Below are positions 16,607-27,429 of a DNA stretch of 64,000 nucleotides, piece by piece. The notes beneath the pieces are model-generated. The model was not told the DNA's origin. It did no database searches and was given only the letters and a program-made list of their open reading frames with translations. The position numbers were made by a program, and so were the translations under genes. Positions within the stretch are counted from its first letter, which is position 1, and every line of letters starts with the position of its first letter. The stretch comes from an uncultured Clostridia bacterium (GTDB lineage Bacteria; Bacillota; Clostridia; Christensenellales; UBA1242): contig CALWTS010000022.1 in NCBI GenBank assembly GCA_944384535.1, positions 35,023 to 99,022 on the forward strand, written 5' to 3'.

Positions 16607-17918
16607 ATTTTTTTAATATTTTATTCAAACAATCTTCTTTTGATAGAGAAAATTGTTCTCCAGTATCCATGTCTTTTAGAGAATATTTTTTCAAGTGAAC
16701 TTCATTTTCTCCTACAATTAAAATATATGGTATTTGTTTTTTATTTGCTTCTTTCATTTTTGATTTAAATGATTTATTCTCATAGTTTATTTCGCAATTT
16801 AGTGATCTTTGAAAAAAGTTTAGTAGTGATAGACATTCTTCAATGGTATTACCTAGGGGAATAATTTGTAAGTCTAATATTGAAGGGGAGAGATTTGGTA
16901 ATAAATTATTTTGGTCTAATAAGTCAAACAATCTAGTTAATCCAATGCTTAAACCGACACCAGGGAGTTTTTTGTCTGTATAATAGCCAGCTAAGTTATC
17001 ATATCTTCCACCACCGCATATAGTTCCAAACTCAGGATGGAGTGGCATAATTGCTTCAAAGACAGTTCCTGTGTAATAGTTTTGACCTCTTATAACAGAA
17101 AGATCAAGTAGATAAGTATCTTTATTTAAATTAAAAGAATTTAAGTAATTCGAAATTTCTTTTAATTCTGAAATACCTTTTTGAAATGTAACATTATTGG
17201 AAATATTTGATATTTTAGCAAGTATAAAATCAAAAGGTCCGCACATGTTTGTTAAGTATATTAATTTTTGTGAGTTTTCTTGAGAAACACCTAGTTTATT
17301 TAATTCAAAATTAACATTGTCTATTCCAATTTTTGCGATTTTATCTAAAATAATCAAAATATCTTCAGTAATATTTTTATATCCTAAATCTTCACAATAA
17401 CCAAATAAAATATTTCTATTAGATATATGATTGACAACATTTAAATTTAATTTATCAAAAACTCTATTTACTAAAATTAAACATTCAGCATCTGCAACTA
17501 GAGGAAGGTCTTCTAAACCAACAATATCAGCATCACATTGTAAAAATTCTCTAAATCGGCCTTTTTGTGCTCGTTCACCTCTATAGGCTTTTCCTATTTG
17601 ATATCTTTTAAATGGAAAAGATATTGAGTCAGAGTTCATTGCAACATATCTTGCTAGTGGAACGGTTAAATCATAACGCATACAAATATTAGTATCACCT
17701 TTTTTAAAGTTATAAATTTCTTTATCGATATTTCCTCCTGATTTTGCAAGTAATATTTCACTTAATTCAAGTATTGGAGTATCTAGAGGCATAAACCCAA
17801 AAGATTGATATAATTTTCTTATTTTATCTACCATTTCATCTAGTACAATTTGTTTATATGGAGGAAGTTCCATAAAACCTGACAATTTTCGAGGTGTTAT
17901 AATTTTTTTAGGCTGCAT
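16605..17918 (-). CDS. hisS: Histidyl-tRNA synthetase
   Basis: Class II synthetase charging tRNA-His. Motif 2 is present as FLQCDADIVG, with RYDLTVPLARYVA before it and the His-binding GRYDNLAGYY and glycine-rich FGTICGGG region after it. The C-terminal anticodon-binding domain is visible (about residues 345-437). At 437 residues it is of normal size. The start is supported by AAAAGGAG. There is no T-box leader upstream, although many Bacillota synthetase genes have one; instead the upstream gap contains DnaA boxes. It is followed by its own terminator, so uvrC is a separate unit. Confidence 0.97.
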   Translation of the reverse strand: MQPKKIITPRKLSGFMELPPYKQIVLDEMVDKIRKLYQSFGFMPLDTPILELSEILLAKSGGNIDKEIYNFKKGDTNICMRYDLTVPLARYVAMNSDSISFPFKRYQIGKAYRGERAQKGRFREFLQCDADIVGLEDLPLVADAECLILVNRVFDKLNLNVVNHISNRNILFGYCEDLGYKNITEDILIILDKIAKIGIDNVNFELNKLGVSQENSQKLIYLTNMCGPFDFILAKISNISNNVTFQKGISELKEISNYLNSFNLNKDTYLLDLSVIRGQNYYTGTVFEAIMPLHPEFGTICGGGRYDNLAGYYTDKKLPGVGLSIGLTRLFDLLDQNNLLPNLSPSILDLQIIPLGNTIEECLSLLNFFQRSLNCEINYENKSFKSKMKEANKKQIPYILIVGENEVHLKKYSLKDMDTGEQFSLSKEDCLNKILKK

Positions 17919-18063
17919 AAATGACTCCTTTTTAAAATAAATTATTGTTGTAAATAACTATTTAAAAATTTAAAACAATTATTAAATATTAAGTAATTTG
18001 AAATTGATAAAAAGCGAAATTTTAGTTGTTTGATTGCTTATTTTTGTTAAATTTGTACACAAG

Positions 18064-18178
18064 AAGTTATCCACATTTCCACAAATAAATATTTATACAT
18101 TTGTGTTTATTTTTATGCGTTTTAATAATTATTAATCATTTTAGGTGGGTTTCCACCCAAGTTATCCACATTTCCACA
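18064..18178 (+). promoter_or_regulatory. DnaA-box pair in a gene-free AT-rich region
   Basis: The 420-bp gap 17919-18339 has no ORF. It contains the exact 20-bp direct repeat AAGTTATCCACATTTCCACA at 18064-18083 and 18159-18178, 95 bp apart. Each copy carries a consensus DnaA box TTATCCACA (18067-18075, 18162-18170) followed by a half-matching ATTTCCACA. A small hairpin GGTGG-GTTT-CCACC (18144-18157) sits just before the second copy. The rest is very AT-rich. DnaA boxes of this quality suggest a DnaA-bound element: part of a replication origin or a DnaA-regulatory site. gyrA and gyrB lie 2-7 kb away, but dnaA and dnaN are not in the window. Confidence 0.6.
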
Positions 18179-18339
18179 TTAAAACTTACTTAAAAAAGTA
18201 ATTTTTAAACAAATATTATAATAATATTAATAGATATTAATTTTAAACTTTAATTATTTTGCATATATATTCATAAATATTCTTGATATACATGATTTAA
18301 AGACGATTTAAGTTTGAAATTTGTTTTTAAAATTTATAA

Positions 18340-20403
18340 TTATTCTTTTTGTAAAGAAATATTTTTCAAAAATACAGAAGGTGTGTCTTCACAAACAAAG
18401 AATAGTTTATGCAAAGCTCGGGTACTGGAAACGTAAAGTATATTTTCATCTACTTTGTTTTGATAATTTGCAATATCTACGTTTGGTATAATAACTGCAT
18501 CAAATTCGATTCCTTTTGCTGTGGCACAGGTTGTAATAAGTATTCTATTATTGTAATCTTCTGGTTCATTTATTAAGGTGCAGTTTATTTTTTGTTTAAG
18601 TTTAGATGCAATAGACTTTGCTTCTTTATTGCATTTGCAAATTACTGCAATGTGGTCATATGATTTACATTGGGTTTCTATTATGTCTATTATTTTGTTA
18701 ATTTGATCTTTTATCTGAAATAATTGAGGAGGTTGACCTGATCTATTTACAAATTCAACATCTTTTATACCAATCATGTCATTTGTAAATTTGGCAATTT
18801 CCCTTGTTGATCTGTAAGTTTTCTTTAATTCTAACAACTTACAACCTAAAAAATCTGCTGTGATTTGTAAATATTCATCTGAAACATTTTTTTCGATACA
18901 TTGATTAACATCACCAACTACTATACAAGGACATTTCCATAATTTTTTAAACATATAGATATCAACGGGTGTGAAATCTTGCATTTCATCAATTATTAAA
19001 TATTTAGCGGAGAAATCATGGTCAAATCCATATAAATAATGTTTTATTGCAAGATATGTGCCTTTGTCCATATACTTAATTGAAGTTTCTGCAGATGCTT
19101 TTAAATTTTCTCTAGCCATAAATATTTGATAAATTTTATCAATATCTCTAATTGGCAAAAATCTATATAATATTTTTTTAAAGCGTTCTTTTAAGCCTTG
19201 GTTTTGTTCTTTTGAATAATGTCTTTTTTCAGTAAAATACATTGCATATTGCCATGCAATTTTATTTATTCTTTCATACAAGTCATACCCTTTAAAAGTT
19301 TTAAAAAATAAGTCTTTTGTTTGTTCCTCACTAAATGAAATTATTTCTTTTTCTCCATCAATATCTTCATTTACTATATATGAGAGTGTTTTAGGGGAGA
19401 ATGTTTCTAAAAAAGGACCTTTTAAAAATCTTAATAATGCATCTAAATATTCATAAGAGGATTTATAAGAAATTTCATTTAAATCTTCTTGTTTAGGAGA
19501 TGTTGCAATTTCATCTAACATGCTTTCACGAGATTGGATAGGTCTTTTTAGTTCAGCTCGTGCAATTTGAGCAAATGTTGTTTCTACAAGATTGTCTTCT
19601 CCAAGTTGTGGTAAAACATCGGATATATAACTTGAAAAAATATTATTAGGTGATAATATTAAAATATCACTACTTTTAATTGTAGATCTATGTCTATATA
19701 ACAAATATGCAGCTCTATGGAGAGCTATAGAAGTTTTGCCTGAACCAGCAATTCCTTGAACCAGCATATTTTCATTTTTATCATTTCTTACAATTGAATT
19801 TTGTTCTTTTTGAATAGTTGAAACGATTTGTTTCATTTTTACTGAAACATTATGAGATAAAATATCTTGTAGTATTTCATCATTAATTGTTAAGTCTGTG
19901 TCAAAATAGGATAGTAATTGTCCATCTTCTATTTTGTATTGTCGTTTTAATTGCAAGATTCCATTATATTCATTTTTATCAATTTTAAAAGAAGCTTCAC
20001 CTAAATTATAGTCATAATATAAAGAAGATATAGGAGCTCTCCAATCAGCAACGTATACTTTATTATTATCGACTATATTCCCAATACCAATGTAGACACG
20101 TTGAGTAGTTTTTTTATGATTAGGGAGAAAATCTATTCTTGCAAAGTAAGGAGAGTTTTTTTGCAGGTGTAATCTTTTATTTTCTTTATAAATATCATGT
20201 TCTAAACTTTCAATATCAGCAAGATTACTATAAGCACCAGAAAGGTCTCCTCCTCGTGAAAGATCTGAATAGTCATCAGCAAGATTCTGTATTCCAGATT
20301 CAAGTTGTTTGGAAAGATTAACAGTTTTTTTGTTGTTTTCTTCAATTTTTTTATTTAAAATTTTAAGTGTTCTATTCAAATATTCTTTTTCTTTTATTTC
20401 CAC
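18340..20403 (-). CDS. helD: HelD-like RNA polymerase-recycling helicase (UvrD/Rep family)
   Basis: HelD binds RNA polymerase and uses ATP to release stalled enzyme from DNA. The N-terminal coiled-coil (about residues 1-90) would be the secondary-channel arm. Next come the VYIGIGNI and DWRAPISSLYYDY blocks typical of HelD, Walker A GIAGSGKTS, the Walker B region LIIDEMQDF, DVNQCI and late SF1 motifs (TTCATAKGIEFDAVI, VSSTRAL). I prefer the GTG at 20403, which has GGAGGT 4 nt upstream; the in-frame ATG at 20415 overlaps that binding site and has none of its own. It is downstream of gyrA by about 80 nt in the same direction. Confidence 0.88.
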   Translation of the reverse strand: MEIKEKEYLNRTLKILNKKIEENNKKTVNLSKQLESGIQNLADDYSDLSRGGDLSGAYSNLADIESLEHDIYKENKRLHLQKNSPYFARIDFLPNHKKTTQRVYIGIGNIVDNNKVYVADWRAPISSLYYDYNLGEASFKIDKNEYNGILQLKRQYKIEDGQLLSYFDTDLTINDEILQDILSHNVSVKMKQIVSTIQKEQNSIVRNDKNENMLVQGIAGSGKTSIALHRAAYLLYRHRSTIKSSDILILSPNNIFSSYISDVLPQLGEDNLVETTFAQIARAELKRPIQSRESMLDEIATSPKQEDLNEISYKSSYEYLDALLRFLKGPFLETFSPKTLSYIVNEDIDGEKEIISFSEEQTKDLFFKTFKGYDLYERINKIAWQYAMYFTEKRHYSKEQNQGLKERFKKILYRFLPIRDIDKIYQIFMARENLKASAETSIKYMDKGTYLAIKHYLYGFDHDFSAKYLIIDEMQDFTPVDIYMFKKLWKCPCIVVGDVNQCIEKNVSDEYLQITADFLGCKLLELKKTYRSTREIAKFTNDMIGIKDVEFVNRSGQPPQLFQIKDQINKIIDIIETQCKSYDHIAVICKCNKEAKSIASKLKQKINCTLINEPEDYNNRILITTCATAKGIEFDAVIIPNVDIANYQNKVDENILYVSSTRALHKLFFVCEDTPSVFLKNISLQKE

Positions 20404-20480
20404 TGTTACCTCCATATTTGTAAAAGATGTCTTGACAGAAAGATGTAAATATTAAATTAGAATTTATCTTTTACTTTATG

Positions 20481-23075
20481 TTAATTTTCTTCTATTGGAG
20501 TTATGTTTTCTACTTTATCCACTTGATTTTCAAGGATAGCATTTTCTTCTTCATGTGTCAAGTTATTTTCAACTGTGTTGATGTCATTTTTGATTATTGA
20601 ATTATCATCATTATTTTCTTGTTCATCTTTTTTAACAAGCGCAACACTTACAATTAGGTTATTTTCTTTTAGTTTCATTACTTTTACACCTTGGCTAACT
20701 CTAGATAAAGAACTAATTTGCTCTACAGGAGTTCTAATAATGACACCATTATCAGCAATTAACATTACATCATTATCTTCAAAAGATTGTTTTAAAGCAA
20801 CAAGGTGGCCAGTTTTTTCATTAAACACTCCTGCTTTTACACCCATGCCACCTCTTGATTGTAACCTATATTCATCAACATTAGAACGTTTACCATATCC
20901 ATGCTCTGAAATTGTTATAATTTGAGAGTTAGGCTTAATTACTGCCATATCAACAATGAAGTCGTCGTTTGTTAACTTCATACTTCGGACACCTTGGCTA
21001 TCGCGTCCCATATTACGTACATCTTTTTCACTGAAACGTATTGCTTTTCCATAATGAGAAGCAACCAAAATGTCATCTTCACCATTAGAGAGGTCGACTC
21101 CAATTAATTCATCGTTTTCTAGAAGATGAATTGCTATTTTTCCAACTTTTCTAATAGATTCAAATTCTACTAAATTAGTCTTTTTAATAAGTCCATTTTT
21201 AGTAGCCATTATAAGGTTTCCAGAAGCACCTTCTTTTCTAGGAATAATAGCTGTTACTTTTTCTCCTTCACTGAGCATTAAAAGATTAATTATAGCTCTT
21301 CCTTTTGCAATTCTTTGTGCTTCAGGTACTTCATAAGCTTTGATACAATAAACCTTACCTTTATTTGTAAAGAACAACAGATCATCATGGGTGCAAGTTA
21401 CAAACATCTTTTCAATATAGTCTTCTTCTTTTGTTTTATGAGCAGTAATACCTACTCCGCCACGATTTTGTGATTTGTATTCACTGGTTGACATTCGTTT
21501 TATATATCCTTGATGAGTCATAGATATAACAACATCTTCTTTTTCAATGAGGTCGGCAATATCTATTCCACCTGTTTCTAGACTAATTTCAGTTTTTCTG
21601 TTATCACCAAAATCATTTTTAATTTTTTCAAAGTTATCTCTAAGGATTTTCATAATTCTAGCAGGAGTTGCTAAAATATCTTCGAGGTCAATAATAAGTG
21701 CATCAAGTTCTCTTAATTCTTCATTTAGTTTTTCTACTTCGAGCGATGTAAGTTTTGATAATTTCATTTCTAATATTGCGTTTGCTTGTATTTCATCGAG
21801 TTCAAAGTTTTGAGTAAGTTTAATTGAGGCATCTTGTCTGTCATCTGAAGATTTTATGATTTTTATAACTTCATCTATATTAGCAAGAGCGATAACCAAA
21901 CCTTTAACTATGTGTTCGCGTTCTTTTGCTTTATCTAAATCATATTGAGTTTTTCTGACTAGTACTTCTTTTTGATGTTCAAGATAATAATAAAGCATTT
22001 CTTTTAAATTTAAAATTCGAGGTTGATTATTTACAAGTGCAAGAAAAATTATTCCACTACTTTTTTGTAATTGTGTTTGTTTATAAAGAGAATTCAAAAC
22101 AACTTGTGCATTGAAATCTTTTTTTATATCTATAACAATGCGCATTCCTTGTCGATCAGATTCTTCTTTAATATCACTTATTCCTTCTAATTTTTTATTT
22201 TTAACCAAATCAGCGATTTGTACAATAAGTTGGGCTTTGTTTACTTGATAAGGAAGCTCTGTAATAATAATTTTACATTTGCCACTAGATGTTTCTTCAA
22301 TTTCAGCTTTACCACGAACAATTATTCCACCTCGACCGGTCTTATAAGCATTTTTAACCGCAACTCTTCCCATGATAATACCACCGGTAGGGAAGTCAGG
22401 TGCAGGAATATATTTAATAAGTTCATCAATTTCGATATCAGGATTGTCGATTAAAGCTTGAAGTCCATTCAAAACTTCAGTTAAGTTATGAGGAGGAATA
22501 TTTGTAGCCATACCAACAGCAATACCATCTGAGCCATTTATTAATAAGTTTGGAATTTTTGCAGGTAAAACTGCTGGTTGCATAAGAGTATTATCAAAGT
22601 TAGGATAAAAATTAACAGTTTCTTTATCGATATCTTCAAGCATAAGCCCTGCAATTTTTGCTAAACGAGCTTCTGTGTAACGCATAGCAGCAGGGGGATC
22701 TCCATCTACTGAACCAAAGTTACCTTGTCCATCGATTAAAGGATATCTAATAGAAAAATCTTGTGCAAGTCTTACCATTGCATCATATACAGAGCTGTCG
22801 CCATGAGGATGATATTTACCCATAACATCTCCGACTATTCTTGCGCATTTTTTAGTAGGCTTGTCAAAAAAGTTATTCATTTCTCCCATAGCGTATAGAA
22901 TTCTTCGATGAACAGGTTTTAATCCATCACGAACATCAGGAATAGCTCTAGAAACATTAACAGCCATTGCATAAGAGATAAAAGATTTTTTTAAGTTGTC
23001 TACAGTATCGACTTTTTCTATTTTAGTATCTTTAAAAATTTCTTCTAGAGACTTTTTATTTTCTTGTTTATCCAT
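20481..23075 (-). CDS. gyrA: DNA gyrase subunit A
   Basis: With GyrB it introduces negative supercoils. The catalytic tyrosine is Y133 in [10 protein letters not shown]. The quinolone-resistance region reads [10 protein letters not shown], with S94 and D98 at the positions of E. coli S83 and D87, i.e. the wild-type residues. The C-terminal beta-pinwheel contains QNRGGVG and QSRGGMG repeats; the first is a divergent GyrA-box (the usual form is QRRGGKG). An acidic tail rich in Glu/Asn ends the 864-residue protein. GGAGG supports the start. It forms an operon gyrB, MazG-like, gyrA with short gaps (22 and 18 nt). ParC is the alternative, but the neighbour gyrB and length favour GyrA. Confidence 0.96.
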   Translation of the reverse strand: MDKQENKKSLEEIFKDTKIEKVDTVDNLKKSFISYAMAVNVSRAIPDVRDGLKPVHRRILYAMGEMNNFFDKPTKKCARIVGDVMGKYHPHGDSSVYDAMVRLAQDFSIRYPLIDGQGNFGSVDGDPPAAMRYTEARLAKIAGLMLEDIDKETVNFYPNFDNTLMQPAVLPAKIPNLLINGSDGIAVGMATNIPPHNLTEVLNGLQALIDNPDIEIDELIKYIPAPDFPTGGIIMGRVAVKNAYKTGRGGIIVRGKAEIEETSSGKCKIIITELPYQVNKAQLIVQIADLVKNKKLEGISDIKEESDRQGMRIVIDIKKDFNAQVVLNSLYKQTQLQKSSGIIFLALVNNQPRILNLKEMLYYYLEHQKEVLVRKTQYDLDKAKEREHIVKGLVIALANIDEVIKIIKSSDDRQDASIKLTQNFELDEIQANAILEMKLSKLTSLEVEKLNEELRELDALIIDLEDILATPARIMKILRDNFEKIKNDFGDNRKTEISLETGGIDIADLIEKEDVVISMTHQGYIKRMSTSEYKSQNRGGVGITAHKTKEEDYIEKMFVTCTHDDLLFFTNKGKVYCIKAYEVPEAQRIAKGRAIINLLMLSEGEKVTAIIPRKEGASGNLIMATKNGLIKKTNLVEFESIRKVGKIAIHLLENDELIGVDLSNGEDDILVASHYGKAIRFSEKDVRNMGRDSQGVRSMKLTNDDFIVDMAVIKPNSQIITISEHGYGKRSNVDEYRLQSRGGMGVKAGVFNEKTGHLVALKQSFEDNDVMLIADNGVIIRTPVEQISSLSRVSQGVKVMKLKENNLIVSVALVKKDEQENNDDNSIIKNDINTVENNLTHEEENAILENQVDKVENITPIEEN

Positions 23076-23093
23076 ATTTCCTCCGATATAAAA

Positions 23094-23411
23094 TTAGTTG
23101 TTTTTGTTTTCAATAAATTTAGAAACTCTATTTTCAACTCGTTTAAGTTTATATAATATTTCTTTATCAACTTCCTCATTTCCAAACATTAATTTAACTT
23201 GTTCGGCACAAATTATTACATCAGCAACTTCTTCAATAATATTTTTTTTAACATTTTCGAGTTTATCAGGTTCGAAGTTTTTATATCTAAAGTACTTACA
23301 TAATTCTTTTGTTAGTTCGCTCATCTCTTCAATACACATTCTAATTTGTGATTCTTCTCCCCAAGTATCTATTAATTTTTTATATAATTTTTGTTTTTCA
23401 AGATCATTCAT
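23094..23411 (-). CDS. MazG-like NTP pyrophosphohydrolase
   Basis: The 105-residue all-helical protein has the MazG/dUTPase-like metal motifs: CIEEMSELTKEL (E-E-x-x-E) and IIEEVADVIICAEQ (E-E-x-x-D). Such enzymes hydrolyse nucleoside triphosphates to monophosphates and often clean the dNTP pool. The start has AAAAGGG upstream. It is inserted between gyrB (22 nt upstream) and gyrA (18 nt downstream), with no terminator, so it should be co-transcribed and produced with gyrase. This position is unusual: gyrB and gyrA are normally adjacent. Substrate cannot be read from sequence. Confidence 0.85.
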   Translation of the reverse strand: MNDLEKQKLYKKLIDTWGEESQIRMCIEEMSELTKELCKYFRYKNFEPDKLENVKKNIIEEVADVIICAEQVKLMFGNEEVDKEILYKLKRVENRVSKFIENKNN

Positions 23412-23433
23412 GATTAAAACCCTTTTAATATAA

Positions 23434-25392
<1,959 letters not shown>

Positions 25393-25424
25393 TTAAATCT
25401 CCTATATATAATATACATATATAT

Positions 25425-25453
25425 ATTATATATAAATATATAGAAAAAGGCAA
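25425..25453 (-). promoter_or_regulatory. gyrB operon promoter
   Basis: On the minus strand TTGCCT (25453-25448), 17 nt, TATAAT (25430-25425). The spacer and flanks are an alternating TA tract, which melts easily and could make the promoter sensitive to supercoiling; gyrase genes are classically controlled that way. The last point is inference. Confidence 0.7.
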
Positions 25454-25590
25454 GTTATTTTAAAAAATAGATACTTGTTACATTGGATAAAATATAAAAA
25501 AACAGGTAAAAATTGGTGAAATTTTTTGAAAAAAGTTGAAAACTAAAAATGTATGTGATATGATAATTTGTCGTAAAAATGTGGGGAAAA

Positions 25591-26088
25591 ATGGAACAAG
25601 ATAAAGAAAATATAAATATAGATATAAAAAAGAATGAAGATAAACATGTAAACGAATCAAACACTCATCTTAGCAAAAAGGAACAATTTATACAATTTGT
25701 TAAATTTTTAGGTTTTTCACTTTCTGCTGGAGTTATACAGTTGTTATCTTTTGAGTTGTTATATAATTGGATAGGTTGGAAAGTTTGGTGGGCATCATAT
25801 TTAATCAGCATTTTATTATCAGTAATATGGAATTTTACGTTTAACAGAAAATTTACATTTAAATCTGCAAATAATGTTCCTATAGCAATGTTACTTGTTT
25901 TGTTTTATTATTGTGTTTTCACTCCTATTTCGTTATTTGGAGGAAATGCACTTGAAGGAATAGGTTGGAATGGAACGTTAGTAACTTTTTTGATGATGGT
26001 AATTAATTTTTTAACAGAATTTTTATGGGATAAATTTATAGTTTTTAATGATAATCTTATGAACAGGGTATTAAAAAAAAATAAATAG
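25591..26088 (+). CDS. GtrA-like family membrane protein
   Basis: GtrA-like proteins are four-helix membrane proteins often involved in moving lipid-linked sugars for surface glycosylation. The product has four hydrophobic segments after a charged N-terminus (~30 residues), with the family hallmarks WNFTFNRKFTF after helix 2 and FLWDKFIVF at the end. A TTGAAA-17-TATGAT promoter (25536-25564) predicts a start near 25571. I prefer the ATG at 25591 with a GGGGA site; an in-frame ATG at 25579 is also possible. The final residues KKNK lie in a palindromic terminator shared with the convergent peptidase gene. Confidence 0.87.
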   Translation: MEQDKENINIDIKKNEDKHVNESNTHLSKKEQFIQFVKFLGFSLSAGVIQLLSFELLYNWIGWKVWWASYLISILLSVIWNFTFNRKFTFKSANNVPIAMLLVLFYYCVFTPISLFGGNALEGIGWNGTLVTFLMMVINFLTEFLWDKFIVFNDNLMNRVLKKNK

Positions 26089-26107
26089 AACTCTATTTAT
26101 TTTTTTT
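26074..26107. terminator. Palindromic bidirectional terminator overlapping both stop codons
   Basis: A 15-bp stem (26074-26088 with 26093-26107) around AACT. The stops TAG (26086-26088, plus) and CTA (26093-26095, minus) form the stem top, so both proteins end in KKNK. Confidence 0.9.
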
Positions 26108-26464
26108 GATAACAATAAAGGGTTGTTTTCTATATCTTTTTTCTAAACAATGATCATCAAACCACATATAAAAAAATCTAGAAGCAGGAAAATAATTATA
26201 TCCATCTTGACATCCATCTGTATCATCATAAGGATCAGCAAAAATCAAAATATCTTCATTTCCTTCATCAGATAATTTATCAAAACCTATTAAAAGTTTA
26301 TAGTGTCCACCATAATCTACATTTTCAAGTATGATAGGAGAACCTTCCGTTAAATTTGAAACAACAAAATTTCTAAAATCTTTATAGTCAGAGAAACATA
26401 AATCATTTTCTTTTCTTGGAAAATCAATACTTGAAATAATAGTATAAAGATTGTTTTTGTTCAT
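26093..26464 (-). CDS. C39-type peptidase, His/Asp half (frameshifted)
   Basis: This ORF carries the second half of a papain-fold C39-like peptidase: the probable catalytic His in DYGGHYKLLIGFD and Asp in LIFADPYDDTDG, followed by QDGYNYFPASRFFYMWFDDH. It lacks the catalytic Cys, which is in the preceding ORF (26461-26745). The two overlap by 4 nt (ATGA), with the junction in a run of six A: one extra A would fuse them into a normal single protein of about 218 residues. Either the gene is broken or misread by one base, or the ribosome slips or restarts. No good binding site precedes this ATG. It ends inside the shared palindromic terminator. Confidence 0.75.
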   Translation of the reverse strand: MNKNNLYTIISSIDFPRKENDLCFSDYKDFRNFVVSNLTEGSPIILENVDYGGHYKLLIGFDKLSDEGNEDILIFADPYDDTDGCQDGYNYFPASRFFYMWFDDHCLEKRYRKQPFIVIKKNK

Positions 26465-26745
26465 TTTTTAAAGAAGTTCACCATGTTTTTTAATTTTGTA
26501 CCATGATAAGGTCTAGTATTAATCATATTAGAAATTTTAAATTCATCTAAATTTGCTAATTCACAATTTTTTTCATTTGCAAATAAGTATTTTAAGACCA
26601 TTTCAATACATCTAGGTCCACAAGTATATTCTGTTTGTTGTTGTAATGTTTTGAAATGTTTAAGAATAACTAATGAAGATTTATTTAAGTTAGGTTCATT
26701 GTCAATATTATAAAAATTATAATGATAAAAATATTTATTTTTCAT
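26461..26745 (-). CDS. C39-type peptidase, catalytic Cys half (frameshifted)
   Basis: The 94-residue ORF contains the catalytic Cys region QQQTEYTCGPRCIEMVLKYL of a C39-like cysteine peptidase and ends right after TKLKNMVNFFKK at a TGA. The remaining catalytic residues are in the next ORF, which starts at the overlapping ATG. AAAGGA upstream supports the start at 26745. C39-type proteases of this soluble class have no transporter domain; peptide substrate unknown. See the partner entry for the frameshift. Confidence 0.75.
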   Translation of the reverse strand: MKNKYFYHYNFYNIDNEPNLNKSSLVILKHFKTLQQQTEYTCGPRCIEMVLKYLFANEKNCELANLDEFKISNMINTRPYHGTKLKNMVNFFKK

Positions 26746-26795
26746 AATCGTTCCTTTTTATATGAATTATAAAAAAATAAAAAATATTGTCAATT

Positions 26796-27353
26796 TTATT
26801 TTTTGTTTATAAACGAAAAATGCTGATTTTTGAACACAACTTTATAAGTATTATTTTCTTTTAGTTCACCTTTATAAAAAATTTTGGCTTGGATTTTTTC
26901 TTTTGCGTTTATTTCAGAATATATAATATCGTAAAAATTATAACCTAAAATATTGAGGCAAGGATTTATGTAATACAGACTGTTTTTTATATAAACGATT
27001 CCAATAAATGTTAGAATTAAAATAAAAAGAATATAACTACTGATTAATTTAAGATTTAATTGCAAAGCAAAAAGAACAAACAAAGAGAAATAACCAAAAA
27101 AATGTTTATCAGTTATGTTCTTTTTTTTCAATATAACAATTTCTTTTGAACTCATGTGACTAAAATAAATATTTGAGATAAGCCCAAAAACACCACTTCC
27201 TATAAGTATTAAAAGGGTAATAAGATATAAAATATAAAGCATGTTAAAAACTAAACTTTTTGATATCAATTCAATAATAAGTTTAATTAAGATAAGTATA
27301 TACATTGGAACAAAAGCAGAAAGATATAAAAACAAATTTTTTAATTTTTCCAT
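26796..27353 (-). CDS. Four-helix membrane protein of unknown function
   Basis: The 185-residue product has about four hydrophobic segments (near 8-30, 36-60, 92-110 and 112-132) and a soluble C-terminal tail of about 55 residues with alternating pattern (NPCLNILGYNFYDI, then KIFYKGELKENN). The layout and the NPxLxxLGYxFY block remind me of KwaA-type membrane proteins of the Kiwa anti-phage system, but I cannot confirm this and no KwaB is present. I chose the ATG at 27353; a TTG at 27377 is in frame. Neither has a Shine-Dalgarno sequence. The gene is divergent from the membrane protein at 27430. Confidence 0.65.
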   Translation of the reverse strand: MEKLKNLFLYLSAFVPMYILILIKLIIELISKSLVFNMLYILYLITLLILIGSGVFGLISNIYFSHMSSKEIVILKKKNITDKHFFGYFSLFVLFALQLNLKLISSYILFILILTFIGIVYIKNSLYYINPCLNILGYNFYDIIYSEINAKEKIQAKIFYKGELKENNTYKVVFKNQHFSFINKK

Positions 27354-27395
27354 AATAATATTTTGTTTCAAACACAAAAAAATATTAAAATTATT

Positions 27396-27423
27396 TTGTT
27401 TTATTTAAATAATTGGTTAAAAT
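27396..27423 (+). promoter_or_regulatory. Promoter giving a leaderless mRNA
   Basis: TTGTTT (27396-27401), 16 nt, TAAAAT (27418-27423). Only 6 nt separate the -10 from the ATG at 27430, and no binding site is present. Confidence 0.6.
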
Positions 27424-27429
27424 ATAAGT

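Noticed and set aside
17919-18339. T-box leader of hisS
   Set aside because: No T-box sequence, specifier loop or antiterminator was seen; the region holds DnaA boxes instead.
25400-25445. TA-repeat tract before gyrB as a CRISPR-like or origin repeat
   Set aside because: It is a simple alternating TA tract that contains the gyrB promoter, with no spacers and no DnaA boxes.
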